Positions 41,378 through 47,828 of a stretch of 47,828 bases of DNA are shown in pieces (positions within the stretch are counted from its first letter, which is position 1; each line of letters opens with the position of its first letter). Below the pieces are notes generated by a model. The model ran no database searches. It worked only from the letters and a program-made list of their open reading frames with translations, and was not told the origin of the DNA. The translations under genes and the position numbers were made by a program. Origin of the DNA: Micavibrio sp. TMED27 (GTDB taxonomy: Bacteria; Pseudomonadota; Alphaproteobacteria; Micavibrionales; Micavibrionaceae); the NCBI GenBank assembly GCA_002167715.1, contig NHCG01000014.1, positions 56,930-104,757 of the forward strand. The letters run 5' to 3'.

Positions 41378-41600
41378 TCACTCCGCTTCTAATAGCGATT
41401 GCTACGGCATGTGTCTTGTTCTTCGCAGACATTTTACCCCTGATGATGTTCCAGTGATACTTTATTGTGTTTATTGTTATTTGAAGGTCTTCGGCTATCT
41501 CTGTGTCTGAAACGCCTTCAGATGCAAGAAAGAGTATAGCGCATTGCCTTGGTGACAACGAAAATATGTTATCAAAAGAATTCTTATATAATACGCACAC
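41370..41600 (-). CDS. LuxR-type HTH protein, no sensor domain
   Basis: A 76-residue protein that is almost only a GerE/LuxR DNA-binding domain: SLSPRQCAILFLASEGVSDT, EIAEDLQITINTIKYHWNII, RGKMSAKNKTHAVAIAIRSG. It runs toward the repressor gene and the two stop codons overlap by 8 bp, so each transcript is antisense to the end of the other. It lies at the phage left end, outside the repressor. It may join the lysis-lysogeny choice to host state. Confidence 0.85.
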   Translation of the reverse strand: MCVLYKNSFDNIFSLSPRQCAILFLASEGVSDTEIAEDLQITINTIKYHWNIIRGKMSAKNKTHAVAIAIRSGVIS

Positions 41601-41697
41601 TATTTATATAATATTGTAGGATCAATAAAAATCAATATATACAAAGGCTTAGTTGACTTATGATTGTTGCGTTCTATTTTATGTATTGTAAAAAGTG

Positions 41698-41721
41698 AAA
41701 AAACTACCTTTTTGGGTAGTT
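41698..41721 (-). terminator. Minus-strand terminator near the left end
   Basis: AACTACC (41702-41708) pairs with GGTAGTT (41715-41721) over a 6-base loop. On the minus strand the stem is followed by four T, six counting the last stem bases. It would stop transcription that enters the prophage from panBC before it reaches the LuxR-type gene and repressor. Nothing else is evident in 41601-41782. Confidence 0.6.
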
Positions 41722-41782
41722 AACATGGTTCTCTTGGTTGTGTAGGTTTTATTTAATCGTAACTCTGAGTAGATTTGTAAGC

Positions 41783-42001
41783 ATGAACAATACAGTGCTC
41801 ATTGCTTTTATAATGATTTGCTCCTTAGCGGGGGATCTTATGCAACAAAAATATGAATTAATATATAAAGTAGCAGCAAAGAAAAAAACAAATAGTCTTG
41901 AGTGGCAAATATACGCAATAGTTTTATTGATTTTTGTTAGCTTTATTATAAATCCAAATGCCCCACACTATTTCCTAAGTGCACTTTTAAACACTTTTTA
42001 A
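41783..42001 (+). CDS. Small two-helix membrane protein at left end
   Basis: A 72-residue frame with two hydrophobic segments: residues 4-19 (TVLIAFIMICSLAGDL) and about 45-62 (IYAIVLLIFVSFIINP), joined by a basic loop (KVAAKKKTNS). The ATG at 41783 is the first; a longer frame from TTG 41738 exists. No clear ribosome-binding site is seen. It lies between the LuxR gene and the phage end and might act in exclusion of other phages. Coding status is uncertain. Confidence 0.45.
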   Translation: MNNTVLIAFIMICSLAGDLMQQKYELIYKVAAKKKTNSLEWQIYAIVLLIFVSFIINPNAPHYFLSALLNTF

Positions 42002-42055
42002 AAGGCGTTAAATTTTTAGGATTAAAATGATTTCAAGGCACGGTTACTGGGGGTT

Positions 42056-42095
42056 TTGTCCCACTTTATCCCGTATTATCCCGTATTATCCCGGT
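42056..42095. repeat. Four tandem decamers beside the left end
   Basis: Four 10-bp units follow each other without a gap: TTGTCCCACT, TTATCCCGTA, TTATCCCGTA, TTATCCCGGT. The period equals one helical turn. They begin 34 bp inside the left terminus, where Mu has its MuA-binding sites. A related AATGGGGTAA, in the matching orientation, lies near the right end at about 5651-5660. They are probably transposase or accessory-protein binding sites. Confidence 0.7.
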
Positions 42096-42129
42096 TATTT
42101 TTTATTATAATCCTAAGTGATCGTTCACA
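42095..42129. other. Prophage left terminus (attL side)
   Basis: The last 35 bp of the element. Read inward from 42129 it begins TGTGAACGATCACTTAGG. The TGT start and CACTT at positions 11-15 match the opposite end at 5568-5582. The duplicated TATTT follows outside. Confidence 0.8.
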
Positions 42130-42134
42130 TATTT
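42130..42134. repeat. Target-site duplication, second copy (TATTT)
   Basis: TATTT directly follows the prophage. Its last base is the third base of the panC stop codon (42136-42134 on the minus strand), so the insertion sits at the very end of panC and leaves the coding frame whole. Confidence 0.85.
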
Positions 42135-42946
42135 TATTTCAGTGACTTTGGGATTTCGGTGTTGTCAATGAGGCGTGTTTTTCCAAGCCAAGCAGCACAT
42201 AAAACACGATGACCTCGAACAGAAAAATAATCAATTTTATCAAAACCGGCTGCTAATAAATTCTGATTTGCTTCGCTCAAAGCTTCATTTTCGTCTCTTT
42301 TTTCAGAAATATCATACGCCGCTTTGTAAAGAACTTGATTGAGCATACGTGCAATTTCTAATTCATCTGAACTTAAATAGGCATTACGGGACGATAGTGC
42401 TAACCCAAATTCATCTCTAGCAATAGGCGCGCCGATAATTTGTATATCCAGCCCTTCATTTTGAACCATCTCACTGATGACTAAGAGCTGTTGATAGTCC
42501 TTTTCTCCAAAAATTGCTATTTGCGGCCTGACTTGATCAAAGAGTGTTTTAACAACCGTTGTCACACCATCAAAAAAATGCGGCCGAAAATCACTTTCCA
42601 GACCCTTTGCTTGCTTACCAGCTTTAACTGTCAGCGCCTTACCGTGAGGGTAGATATCATGCTCTTGCGGTAGATAAACAAGCGCTACTCCTGCTTTTTC
42701 AAGTTTCTTAAGGTCGCTTTCAATATCTCTGGGATAGCTATCAAAATCTTCATGGGGTGCAAATTGCGTTGGGTTGACGAATATACTTACGGCGACTTTA
42801 GCCGCTTTCGTTTTTGCAAGCTCAACTAAACTTATATGACCATCATGAAGCGCACCCATAGTCGGAACAAATGCAAGGCTTTGCTCTTGTTCATGCATAT
42901 GCGAGCGAGCTCTTTGAAGGCTTTCATAGTCCTTACAAATAATCAT
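42134..42946 (-). CDS. panC: Pantothenate synthetase
   Basis: A 270-residue enzyme that joins pantoate and beta-alanine with ATP to make pantothenate, the last step of vitamin B5 synthesis, in the cytoplasm. FVPTMGALHDGHISLVELAK holds the HxGH ATP motif, IFVNPTQFAPHEDFDSYPRD and GEKDYQQLLVISEMV are typical, and ALSSRNAYLS is the KMSKS-like loop. It starts 3 bases after panB. The prophage lies at its stop codon, so its natural terminator has been moved 36.6 kb away. Confidence 0.96.
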   Translation of the reverse strand: MIICKDYESLQRARSHMHEQEQSLAFVPTMGALHDGHISLVELAKTKAAKVAVSIFVNPTQFAPHEDFDSYPRDIESDLKKLEKAGVALVYLPQEHDIYPHGKALTVKAGKQAKGLESDFRPHFFDGVTTVVKTLFDQVRPQIAIFGEKDYQQLLVISEMVQNEGLDIQIIGAPIARDEFGLALSSRNAYLSSDELEIARMLNQVLYKAAYDISEKRDENEALSEANQNLLAAGFDKIDYFSVRGHRVLCAAWLGKTRLIDNTEIPKSLK

Positions 42947-42949
42947 GGT

Positions 42950-43750
42950 TTAAGCTTTCTTTTTATATAGGTGCTCTGTTTTAGGAAACTGACCATCACG
43001 GACATCAGCGGCAAAACGTGCTGTGGCTTTATCAATATGTTCGTTTACATGCCCGTAATTAGGTGCAAATTTAGGGCGGTGCCCATGGGTGATGCCCAGT
43101 AAATCCTCACTGACAAGAATTTGACCAGAGCATTTAGCAGAAGCTCCAATCCCGATTGTAGGTATGTTTAGTGCGGTATCGATGCGCGCTGCGGCTTCTT
43201 CGATTGTACCTTCGATCACGACGGCAAAAGAGCCAGCTTCTTCAATCGCTTTAGCATCTTCGATGAGGTTAAGGATCTGTTCCTCAGTTTTGCCTTTAAT
43301 CTTATAGCCACCTTCATCGGGCGCTGATTGAGGCAATAGACCGATATGTGCGAAAACAGGTATACCAGCGTCCACTAAAGTAGAGATACGTTCACTGATT
43401 GCTCTACCGCCTTCTAGCTTAAGGCCATCCGCGCCAGTTTCTTGCATCAGCTGCTTTGCATTATTAAGGGCCTGCTCATTGCTCGCTTCATAACTACCAT
43501 GTGGCATATCAATAATGACTGGTACATTTGCCTCTGCGCGAACGACAGCTGCGCCGTGCGCGCACATCATCTCAAGTGTAACATCCTGTGTACTGTCCAT
43601 TCCGTAAATGACAGTGCCCATAGAATCCCCAACCAGCAATAAATCAACATATGGCGCGAGGCTCCGTGCCATTGGTGTCGTATAAGCGGTTAAGCAAACA
43701 AGCGGCGTCCCTGTTTGGGCTTTATCTATGAAGCGCTGAATTTTGTTCAT
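42950..43750 (-). CDS. panB: Ketopantoate hydroxymethyltransferase
   Basis: A 266-residue enzyme that adds a hydroxymethyl group from methylene-tetrahydrofolate to 2-oxoisovalerate, the first committed step to pantothenate. LTAYTTPMARSLAPYVDLLL, VGDSMGTVIYGMDST, HIGLLPQSAPDEGGYKIKGK and the catalytic-Glu segment VIEGTIEEAAARI are intact. It forms an operon with panC and is divergent from the Do-type protease gene over a 54-bp gap. Confidence 0.97.
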   Translation of the reverse strand: MNKIQRFIDKAQTGTPLVCLTAYTTPMARSLAPYVDLLLVGDSMGTVIYGMDSTQDVTLEMMCAHGAAVVRAEANVPVIIDMPHGSYEASNEQALNNAKQLMQETGADGLKLEGGRAISERISTLVDAGIPVFAHIGLLPQSAPDEGGYKIKGKTEEQILNLIEDAKAIEEAGSFAVVIEGTIEEAAARIDTALNIPTIGIGASAKCSGQILVSEDLLGITHGHRPKFAPNYGHVNEHIDKATARFAADVRDGQFPKTEHLYKKKA

Positions 43751-43804
43751 TTTTTTTCCTCGACCTCTTGAGCTTTTTTATGCTCTACCCTAAATTTCAT
43801 ATTT

Positions 43805-45232
43805 ATGATGATCAGAACTATTTGCACAGCTATATTATTATCTAGCGTATTTAGCCCAGTGAATGCAATCGCGCAAGAGCGCATCATTCCTTCTTCACAG
43901 CAGCAAATACAGCTCTCATTTGCGCCTGTTGTCAAGCAAACCTTACCCGCGATCGTAAATGTATACACCAAGCGCACAGTCTCGACTGGCTATCGGCACC
44001 CCTTTGCAGGTGACCCATTTTTTGCGCCATTTTTTAGGGGTGATTTTTTTGGGCAGCGCATGCGTAAAAAAGTGGATAGTGCACTGGGATCAGGCGTGAT
44101 CGTCGAAGATAGTGGTTTAATCGTCACGAATGCACATGTGATTAGAGGGGCAGAAGAAATCACGATCATGCTCTCAGATGGGCGTGAGTTCGCTGCGGAG
44201 CTTGTCTTAAAAGATGAAGCCTCTGATCTTGCATTACTAAAGGCTCTAGAGGTCAAAGAGAAATTGCCCTTTTTAGAATTGAAACCAAGTGAAACGCTAG
44301 AGGTCGGTGATATCGTGCTGGCGATGGGGAATCCATTTGGTGTTGGGCAAACCGTTACAAGCGGCATTGTCTCCGCGCAAGGGCGTTCTTCTCTCAATGT
44401 AAATGACTTTAACTTTTTCATTCAAACGGACGCGGCGATCAATCCTGGAAATTCTGGCGGTGCGCTCGTGGCATTGGATGGCGGCGTGGTTGGAATTAAT
44501 ACAGCAATTTATTCGCGTGACGGTGGCTCACTCGGAATCGGTTTTGCAATCCCTTCCGAGATGGTAGCAAGTGTGCTGGCAGCGGCAAAATCAGGGCAGA
44601 GCGGTGAGGGCGGCATTGTTCGCCCATGGCTGGGTATCGGTGCTCAAGATATGAATACAGAAATCGCAGCATCTTTGGGTTTAAATGCGCCGCACGGTGC
44701 GCTGGTTAAGACGCTGCATAGCGCTAGCCCACTTGTAACAGCTGGTGTAAAGGTCGGTGATGTGATCTTAGAGGTTAATGACCGAAGAATTCGCGGCGCG
44801 GCTGAGATGAAATTTAGAATGGCAACGGTTCCAATCGGCGAAACAGCCCGTGTGAAACTCCACCGTCAAGGTGAAGAAATAACCGTAAATGTCAAAGCTG
44901 TGTCACCGCCAGATATCCCTAAACGCGATGAAACAACCCTTGAAGGGCGTCATGCCTTAAATGGCGCTGTGATTGCCAATATTAATCCGGCTGTCATTGT
45001 AGAGCTAGGTTTAGAAACGATGAATGAAGAAGAGGGCGTTGTCGTCCTTAAGGCGCCAAGAGGCACCTATGCAGGGCGTTTTCTCTCCAAAGGAGATATC
45101 CTTGTCGAAATCAATGATCGCGAGATCGAAGATGTTAAAGATGTAGAAAAGGCGCTTAAGAAGGCAAGCGGCGCTGGCCTATCTCTTATTGTAAATTCTG
45201 GCGGACGACTGCAAAGGATTGTCCTGCGCTAA
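43805..45232 (+). CDS. degQ: Periplasmic Do-type serine protease (DegP/DegQ family)
   Basis: A 475-residue HtrA-family protease and chaperone for misfolded periplasmic proteins. It has an N-terminal signal peptide (to about residue 24, NAIAQ), catalytic His111 (NAHVIRG), Asp141 (EASDLALL) and Ser217 (NPGNSGGAL), then two PDZ domains, the first at about residues 275-375 (WLGIGAQDMNTEIAASLGL) and a second at the end. DegP, DegQ and MucD cannot be told apart with certainty. A hairpin follows the stop and the glycyl-tRNA synthetase gene is 85 bases on. Confidence 0.92.
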   Translation: MMIRTICTAILLSSVFSPVNAIAQERIIPSSQQQIQLSFAPVVKQTLPAIVNVYTKRTVSTGYRHPFAGDPFFAPFFRGDFFGQRMRKKVDSALGSGVIVEDSGLIVTNAHVIRGAEEITIMLSDGREFAAELVLKDEASDLALLKALEVKEKLPFLELKPSETLEVGDIVLAMGNPFGVGQTVTSGIVSAQGRSSLNVNDFNFFIQTDAAINPGNSGGALVALDGGVVGINTAIYSRDGGSLGIGFAIPSEMVASVLAAAKSGQSGEGGIVRPWLGIGAQDMNTEIAASLGLNAPHGALVKTLHSASPLVTAGVKVGDVILEVNDRRIRGAAEMKFRMATVPIGETARVKLHRQGEEITVNVKAVSPPDIPKRDETTLEGRHALNGAVIANINPAVIVELGLETMNEEEGVVVLKAPRGTYAGRFLSKGDILVEINDREIEDVKDVEKALKKASGAGLSLIVNSGGRLQRIVLR

Positions 45233-45235
45233 AAC

Positions 45236-45262
45236 CCCCTTGAAATCATGTGCGTTAAGGGG
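45236..45262 (+). terminator. Hairpin after the Do-type protease gene
   Basis: CCCCTT (45236-45241) pairs with AAGGGG (45257-45262) around a 15-base loop, 3 bases after the stop codon. No T-run follows, so it may be only partial termination or transcript-end protection ahead of the synthetase gene. Confidence 0.4.
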
Positions 45263-45317
45263 CATGGTAAGCCGCTATATTACAAAATCTTGTTAAGGAT
45301 AAAAAGGCCGAATCACT

Positions 45318-46820
45318 ATGACAAAAGACATGAAGGATATTGTTGCACTCTGTAAAAGAAGAGGATTTATTTTTGCTGCCTCTGATATTTACGGCGGTTT
45401 AAATGGCTTCTGGGATTATGGCCCGCTCGGCACTGAGCTAAAAAATAATCTACGTGATCGCTGGTGGAAGGATATGGTGCTATGTCCGCCAATTGGGCCT
45501 GATGGGGCGCCGATTGAAATTGTGGGTGTAGATGCGTCGATCATACAAAACCCAAAAAGCTGGGAAGCGTCTGGCCACGTTGGCGGTTTTAATGATCCGA
45601 TGGTTGATTGTAAGGAAAGCAAGAAACGTTACCGCGCTGATCATGTACGCGTTTATTTGCCTAAAGACGGTGAAGGTCAAGCCGTTGCATTTGATAAAGA
45701 TGCAGAAGAGGCAGAGATTGAAAAACGCCTTAAAAAGCTCACTAAAAAAGCGCCGGCTGATTTTGAAGTAGAAACGCTTGATAAAATCGACGTTGAGAAA
45801 TTTACAAATATAATCGGTCCAGATGTTAAAACACCGGGCACGCTTACAGAGCCACGTCAATTTAACATGATGTTCCATACCTTTGTGGGTGCAAATGCAG
45901 GCGATGACAATAAGGCATATCTTCGCCCAGAAACATGCGGTCCTATCTTTCTCAACTTTAAAAACGTTGTTGATAGTTCACGCGTGAAAGTACCATTCGG
46001 AATTGCACAAATTGGTAAGGCCTTCCGTAATGAGGTCACACCGCGTAACTTCGTTTTCCGCTCACGTGAATTTGAGCAAATGGAACTTGAGTGGTTCTGT
46101 GAAGAGGAAGATGTGCCAAAATGGTTTGATTTCTGGGTAGAGCAGCGTACAAAATTCTGGGAAAGTGTCGGTATCACAAAAGACGCGCTGCATTTCTTGG
46201 ATGTACCAAAAGAAGAACTCGCGCATTACTCATCACGTACAATTGACGTTGAGTATCAGTTCCCATTTGCCCAAAAAGGCGATGAACCTGGCTTTGATGA
46301 GCTAGAAGGTATTGCGCACCGCGGAAATTACGACCTGACGAAACACCAAGAATATTCCGGCCAAAAACTAGAATATTTTGATCAGGCTGAAAATAAGCGT
46401 TACTTACCGCATGTGATCGAGCCATCAACAGGTTTAACGCGCGGTGTACTTGCACTTATCTGTCAGGCTTATACAGTTGATGAAAACCGTCCATCAGGCG
46501 TATATCTTAACTTTACGCCAGAAATGGCGCCAAAGAAGGCGGCTATTTTGCCACTAACAGCTAAGGAAGATCATGTACCAACGGCGCAGAAGCTTTACTT
46601 AGAGCTGCGTGAAGAATTTACGGTTGATCTCGACATTAAGCAAAATATTGGTAAACGCTATGCTCGTCAGGACGAGATTGGTACGCCTTACTGCTTTACG
46701 ATTGATAATGATACGCTTCAAGATCAGACAGTGACAGTGCGTGAGCGTAACACAATGTCACAAGAACGTATCCATATGGATAAAGTTAAGGACTTCCTCC
46801 GCGAAAAAATCAGAGGCTAA
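45318..46820 (+). CDS. glyQS: Glycyl-tRNA synthetase, single-chain type
   Basis: A 500-residue class II synthetase that charges tRNA-Gly, of the homodimeric type rather than the GlyQ/GlyS tetramer. RRGFIFAASDIYGGLNGFWD YGPLG at the start, motif 2 FRNEVTPRNFVFRSREFEQM at about residue 235-255, and motif 3 EPSTGLTRGVLALI near 370 are seen, with the C-terminal anticodon-binding domain (LTAKEDHVPTAQKLYLELRE). AAGGAT and AAAAGG lie upstream of the ATG. In most alphaproteobacteria the tetrameric form is expected, so the type is informative for taxonomy. Confidence 0.95.
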   Translation: MTKDMKDIVALCKRRGFIFAASDIYGGLNGFWDYGPLGTELKNNLRDRWWKDMVLCPPIGPDGAPIEIVGVDASIIQNPKSWEASGHVGGFNDPMVDCKESKKRYRADHVRVYLPKDGEGQAVAFDKDAEEAEIEKRLKKLTKKAPADFEVETLDKIDVEKFTNIIGPDVKTPGTLTEPRQFNMMFHTFVGANAGDDNKAYLRPETCGPIFLNFKNVVDSSRVKVPFGIAQIGKAFRNEVTPRNFVFRSREFEQMELEWFCEEEDVPKWFDFWVEQRTKFWESVGITKDALHFLDVPKEELAHYSSRTIDVEYQFPFAQKGDEPGFDELEGIAHRGNYDLTKHQEYSGQKLEYFDQAENKRYLPHVIEPSTGLTRGVLALICQAYTVDENRPSGVYLNFTPEMAPKKAAILPLTAKEDHVPTAQKLYLELREEFTVDLDIKQNIGKRYARQDEIGTPYCFTIDNDTLQDQTVTVRERNTMSQERIHMDKVKDFLREKIRG

Positions 46821-46828
46821 AATATATC

Positions 46829-46854
46829 ATCCCCGCTCAAAGGCGGGGATTTTT
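46829..46854. terminator. Intrinsic terminator between convergent genes
   Basis: ATCCCCGC (46829-46836) and GCGGGGAT (46843-46850) form a perfect 8-bp GC-rich stem with a 6-base loop, followed by TTTT on the plus strand. It ends glycyl-tRNA synthetase transcription. On the minus strand it may also serve the S49 peptidase gene. Confidence 0.88.
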
Positions 46855-46867
46855 ACATCAGGGAGTG

Positions 46868-47746
46868 TTATAGCCCAAAGCGTCCCCAAATTGCTTTCTC
46901 TTCTAGAATATCAGCCGTATCGCGCGCCATATTCATTTTTGCATCTGGATTGATAAGTGAGCTTATAAAGCCTTTCTCTGGGCCGAAATTAATGAATTTA
47001 ACGTCATCGCCAAAACGCTCTTTGCACATTGGCTTATAGCTCTCAAGCCCGTCGATAAGGCCATATTCAAGCGCCTTTTCCGCTGTCCAAAACGCGCCTT
47101 CAAATAGCTCCTTATCAGTGCCATTGACCTTTTGACCGCGGCGTTCTTTTACCCAGCCAGTAAAAAGGGTATGCAGATCTTTTTGTAAGGATTTGAGGCG
47201 TTTTACATCCGCTGGCTTTTCCTCTGTAAAAGGATCGAGGAAGCTCTTATCTTTTCCCGCTGTATGAACGCGGCGTTCAATCCCATAGCGTTCAATCAGT
47301 TCTTTAAAACCGAAAGAGGCGCTAATCACACCAATAGAACCAATGATAGAGCTGGGCACGGCGTAAATTTCATCCGCTGCGCAGGCTAGCCAATATCCGC
47401 CGCTTGCCGCGACATCTTCTGTAAAGGCGTACACAGGCACTTCTTTTTCCTCAGCAAGCTGTCTAATTTTATCGCCAATCAGCTGACTTTGTGCGGGGCT
47501 ACCGCCTGGCGAGTTAATTAAAAGCGCGACAGCTTTTAGGTTATGGAGATCAAACGCATTTTCTAATATAGATTCATACTTTTGAAAGCTGATACCGCCA
47601 CGCTTTGTATTGCTATCGGCGATCACACCGCTCATACGTACAACTGCGATTTTAGGTTTAGGTTTCAATATTCCGCCAATGACAGGAACATCAGAGAGCG
47701 CTGAACACGTTTCAGCAATTTTTTTCTTAATAGCCATGAGGCGCAT
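46868..47746 (-). CDS. sppA: S49 family signal peptide peptidase (SppA-like)
   Basis: A 292-residue serine peptidase that degrades cleaved signal peptides or other membrane-associated peptides. Ser115 lies in EDVAASGGYWLACAAD and the catalytic Lys is probably Lys167 in TAGKDKSFLDPF. LLINSPGGSPAQSQLIGDKI is the family's oxyanion-side motif. It is the short form, with a single catalytic unit and no obvious N-terminal membrane helix. Met4 is another possible start. Its ATG overlaps the stop of the upstream gene as TAATG. Confidence 0.92.
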   Translation of the reverse strand: MRLMAIKKKIAETCSALSDVPVIGGILKPKPKIAVVRMSGVIADSNTKRGGISFQKYESILENAFDLHNLKAVALLINSPGGSPAQSQLIGDKIRQLAEEKEVPVYAFTEDVAASGGYWLACAADEIYAVPSSIIGSIGVISASFGFKELIERYGIERRVHTAGKDKSFLDPFTEEKPADVKRLKSLQKDLHTLFTGWVKERRGQKVNGTDKELFEGAFWTAEKALEYGLIDGLESYKPMCKERFGDDVKFINFGPEKGFISSLINPDAKMNMARDTADILEEKAIWGRFGL

Positions 47747-47828
47747 TATAATAAAGGCTGCATTTCCCGCAAGATCTTTTCGGCTGCGCTGGTATATGAG
47801 CCATCATCTTCATGCAGGATAAGCCCTG
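47746..47828 (-). CDS. C-terminus of an unidentified protein
   Basis: The last 26 codons of a gene that lies mostly outside the window. The frame ends LHEDDGSYTSAAEKILREMQ then PLL, with TAA overlapping the ATG of the SppA-like gene. The overlap shows that the two are one operon. The family cannot be told from so short a piece. Confidence 0.6.
   Translation of the reverse strand, partial: GLILHEDDGSYTSAAEKILREMQPLL

Larger units (their letters stand above)
5568..42129 (-). mobile_element. Complete Mu-like transposable prophage
   Basis: The element is 36,562 bp, close to the size of Mu. Its ends read inward as TGTAGCGGCGCACTTGG at 5568 and TGTGAACGATCACTTAGG from 42129. Both begin TGT and share CACTT at positions 11-15, the same position as in Mu's own left end. 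A 5-bp TATTT duplication flanks it. Inside lie a divergent repressor/Ner switch, a DDE transposase with its AAA ATPase partner, a Mor-type activator, a lysis cassette and a full set of Mu-family head and contractile-tail genes, nearly all on the minus strand. I see no truncation in any core gene. Only the small plus-strand frame near the right end (5723-6018) is broken. The genetic left end is at 42129 and the right end at 5568. Confidence 0.95.

Noticed and set aside
42056-42095. CRISPR array or start of a minisatellite
   Set aside because: The units are 10 bp with no spacers and only four copies; their place beside a transposon end gives a better explanation.
43747-43977. Minus-strand frame overlapping the start of the Do-type protease gene
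   Set aside because: It is antisense to a secure signal-peptide region and runs into panB without a ribosome-binding site.

Overview
The window holds a complete Mu-like transposable prophage in a bacterial chromosome of moderate-to-low GC. Host genes flank it on both sides. The host is probably an alphaproteobacterium. This is an inference: the prophage XRE regulator at 40069-40446 is of a type common in that class, and the gene content fits. The single-chain glycyl-tRNA synthetase would be unusual there, so a deep-branching lineage is possible.

Host DNA on the left (1-5567), all on the minus strand, holds the N-terminal 1084 codons of a very large hydrophilic protein of unknown function, a family 4 glycosyltransferase and a small exported protein. 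A 440-bp intergenic stretch rich in hairpins follows. Host DNA on the right (42130-47828) holds panC and panB (minus), a Do-type periplasmic protease (plus), glycyl-tRNA synthetase (plus), an S49 (SppA-like) peptidase (minus) and the last codons of one more gene.

The prophage runs from 5568 to 42129 (36,562 bp). It is flanked by the 5-bp direct repeat TATTT (5563-5567 and 42130-42134). Both ends start TGT and carry CACTT at positions 11-15 from the end, as phage Mu does. It sits exactly at the panC stop codon, so panC stays intact. Read from high to low coordinates, its genes follow Mu order: terminal decamer repeats, a small membrane protein, a LuxR-type regulator, the repressor (plus strand) facing a six-site operator, Ner, other regulators, transposase A, target-selection ATPase B, semi-early genes with GemA, the Mor-type activator, the lysis cassette (lysozyme, holin-like protein, nested spanin pair), small and large terminase, portal, a cassette of seven tiny genes, gpF, protease, decoration protein, a tRNA, major capsid protein, tail sheath, tube, a frameshifted tail chaperone, tape measure, baseplate, fibres and a DNA adenine methylase where Mu carries mom.

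Features beyond the Mu plan: a tRNA(CAU) between the decoration and capsid genes that keeps the formylation determinants of initiator tRNA but lacks its three anticodon-stem G:C pairs; a putative promoter-to-terminator small RNA of about 83 nt on the strand opposite the late genes; a -2 frameshift site in the tail chaperone; an RNase-fold toxin domain fused to gpF; a dockerin/EF-hand-like loop inside the lysozyme; an esterase-bearing tail fibre; several hairpin arrays between late genes; and a 40-bp run of tandem decamers next to the left end. Function assignments come from motifs and gene order read by eye. No database search was run.
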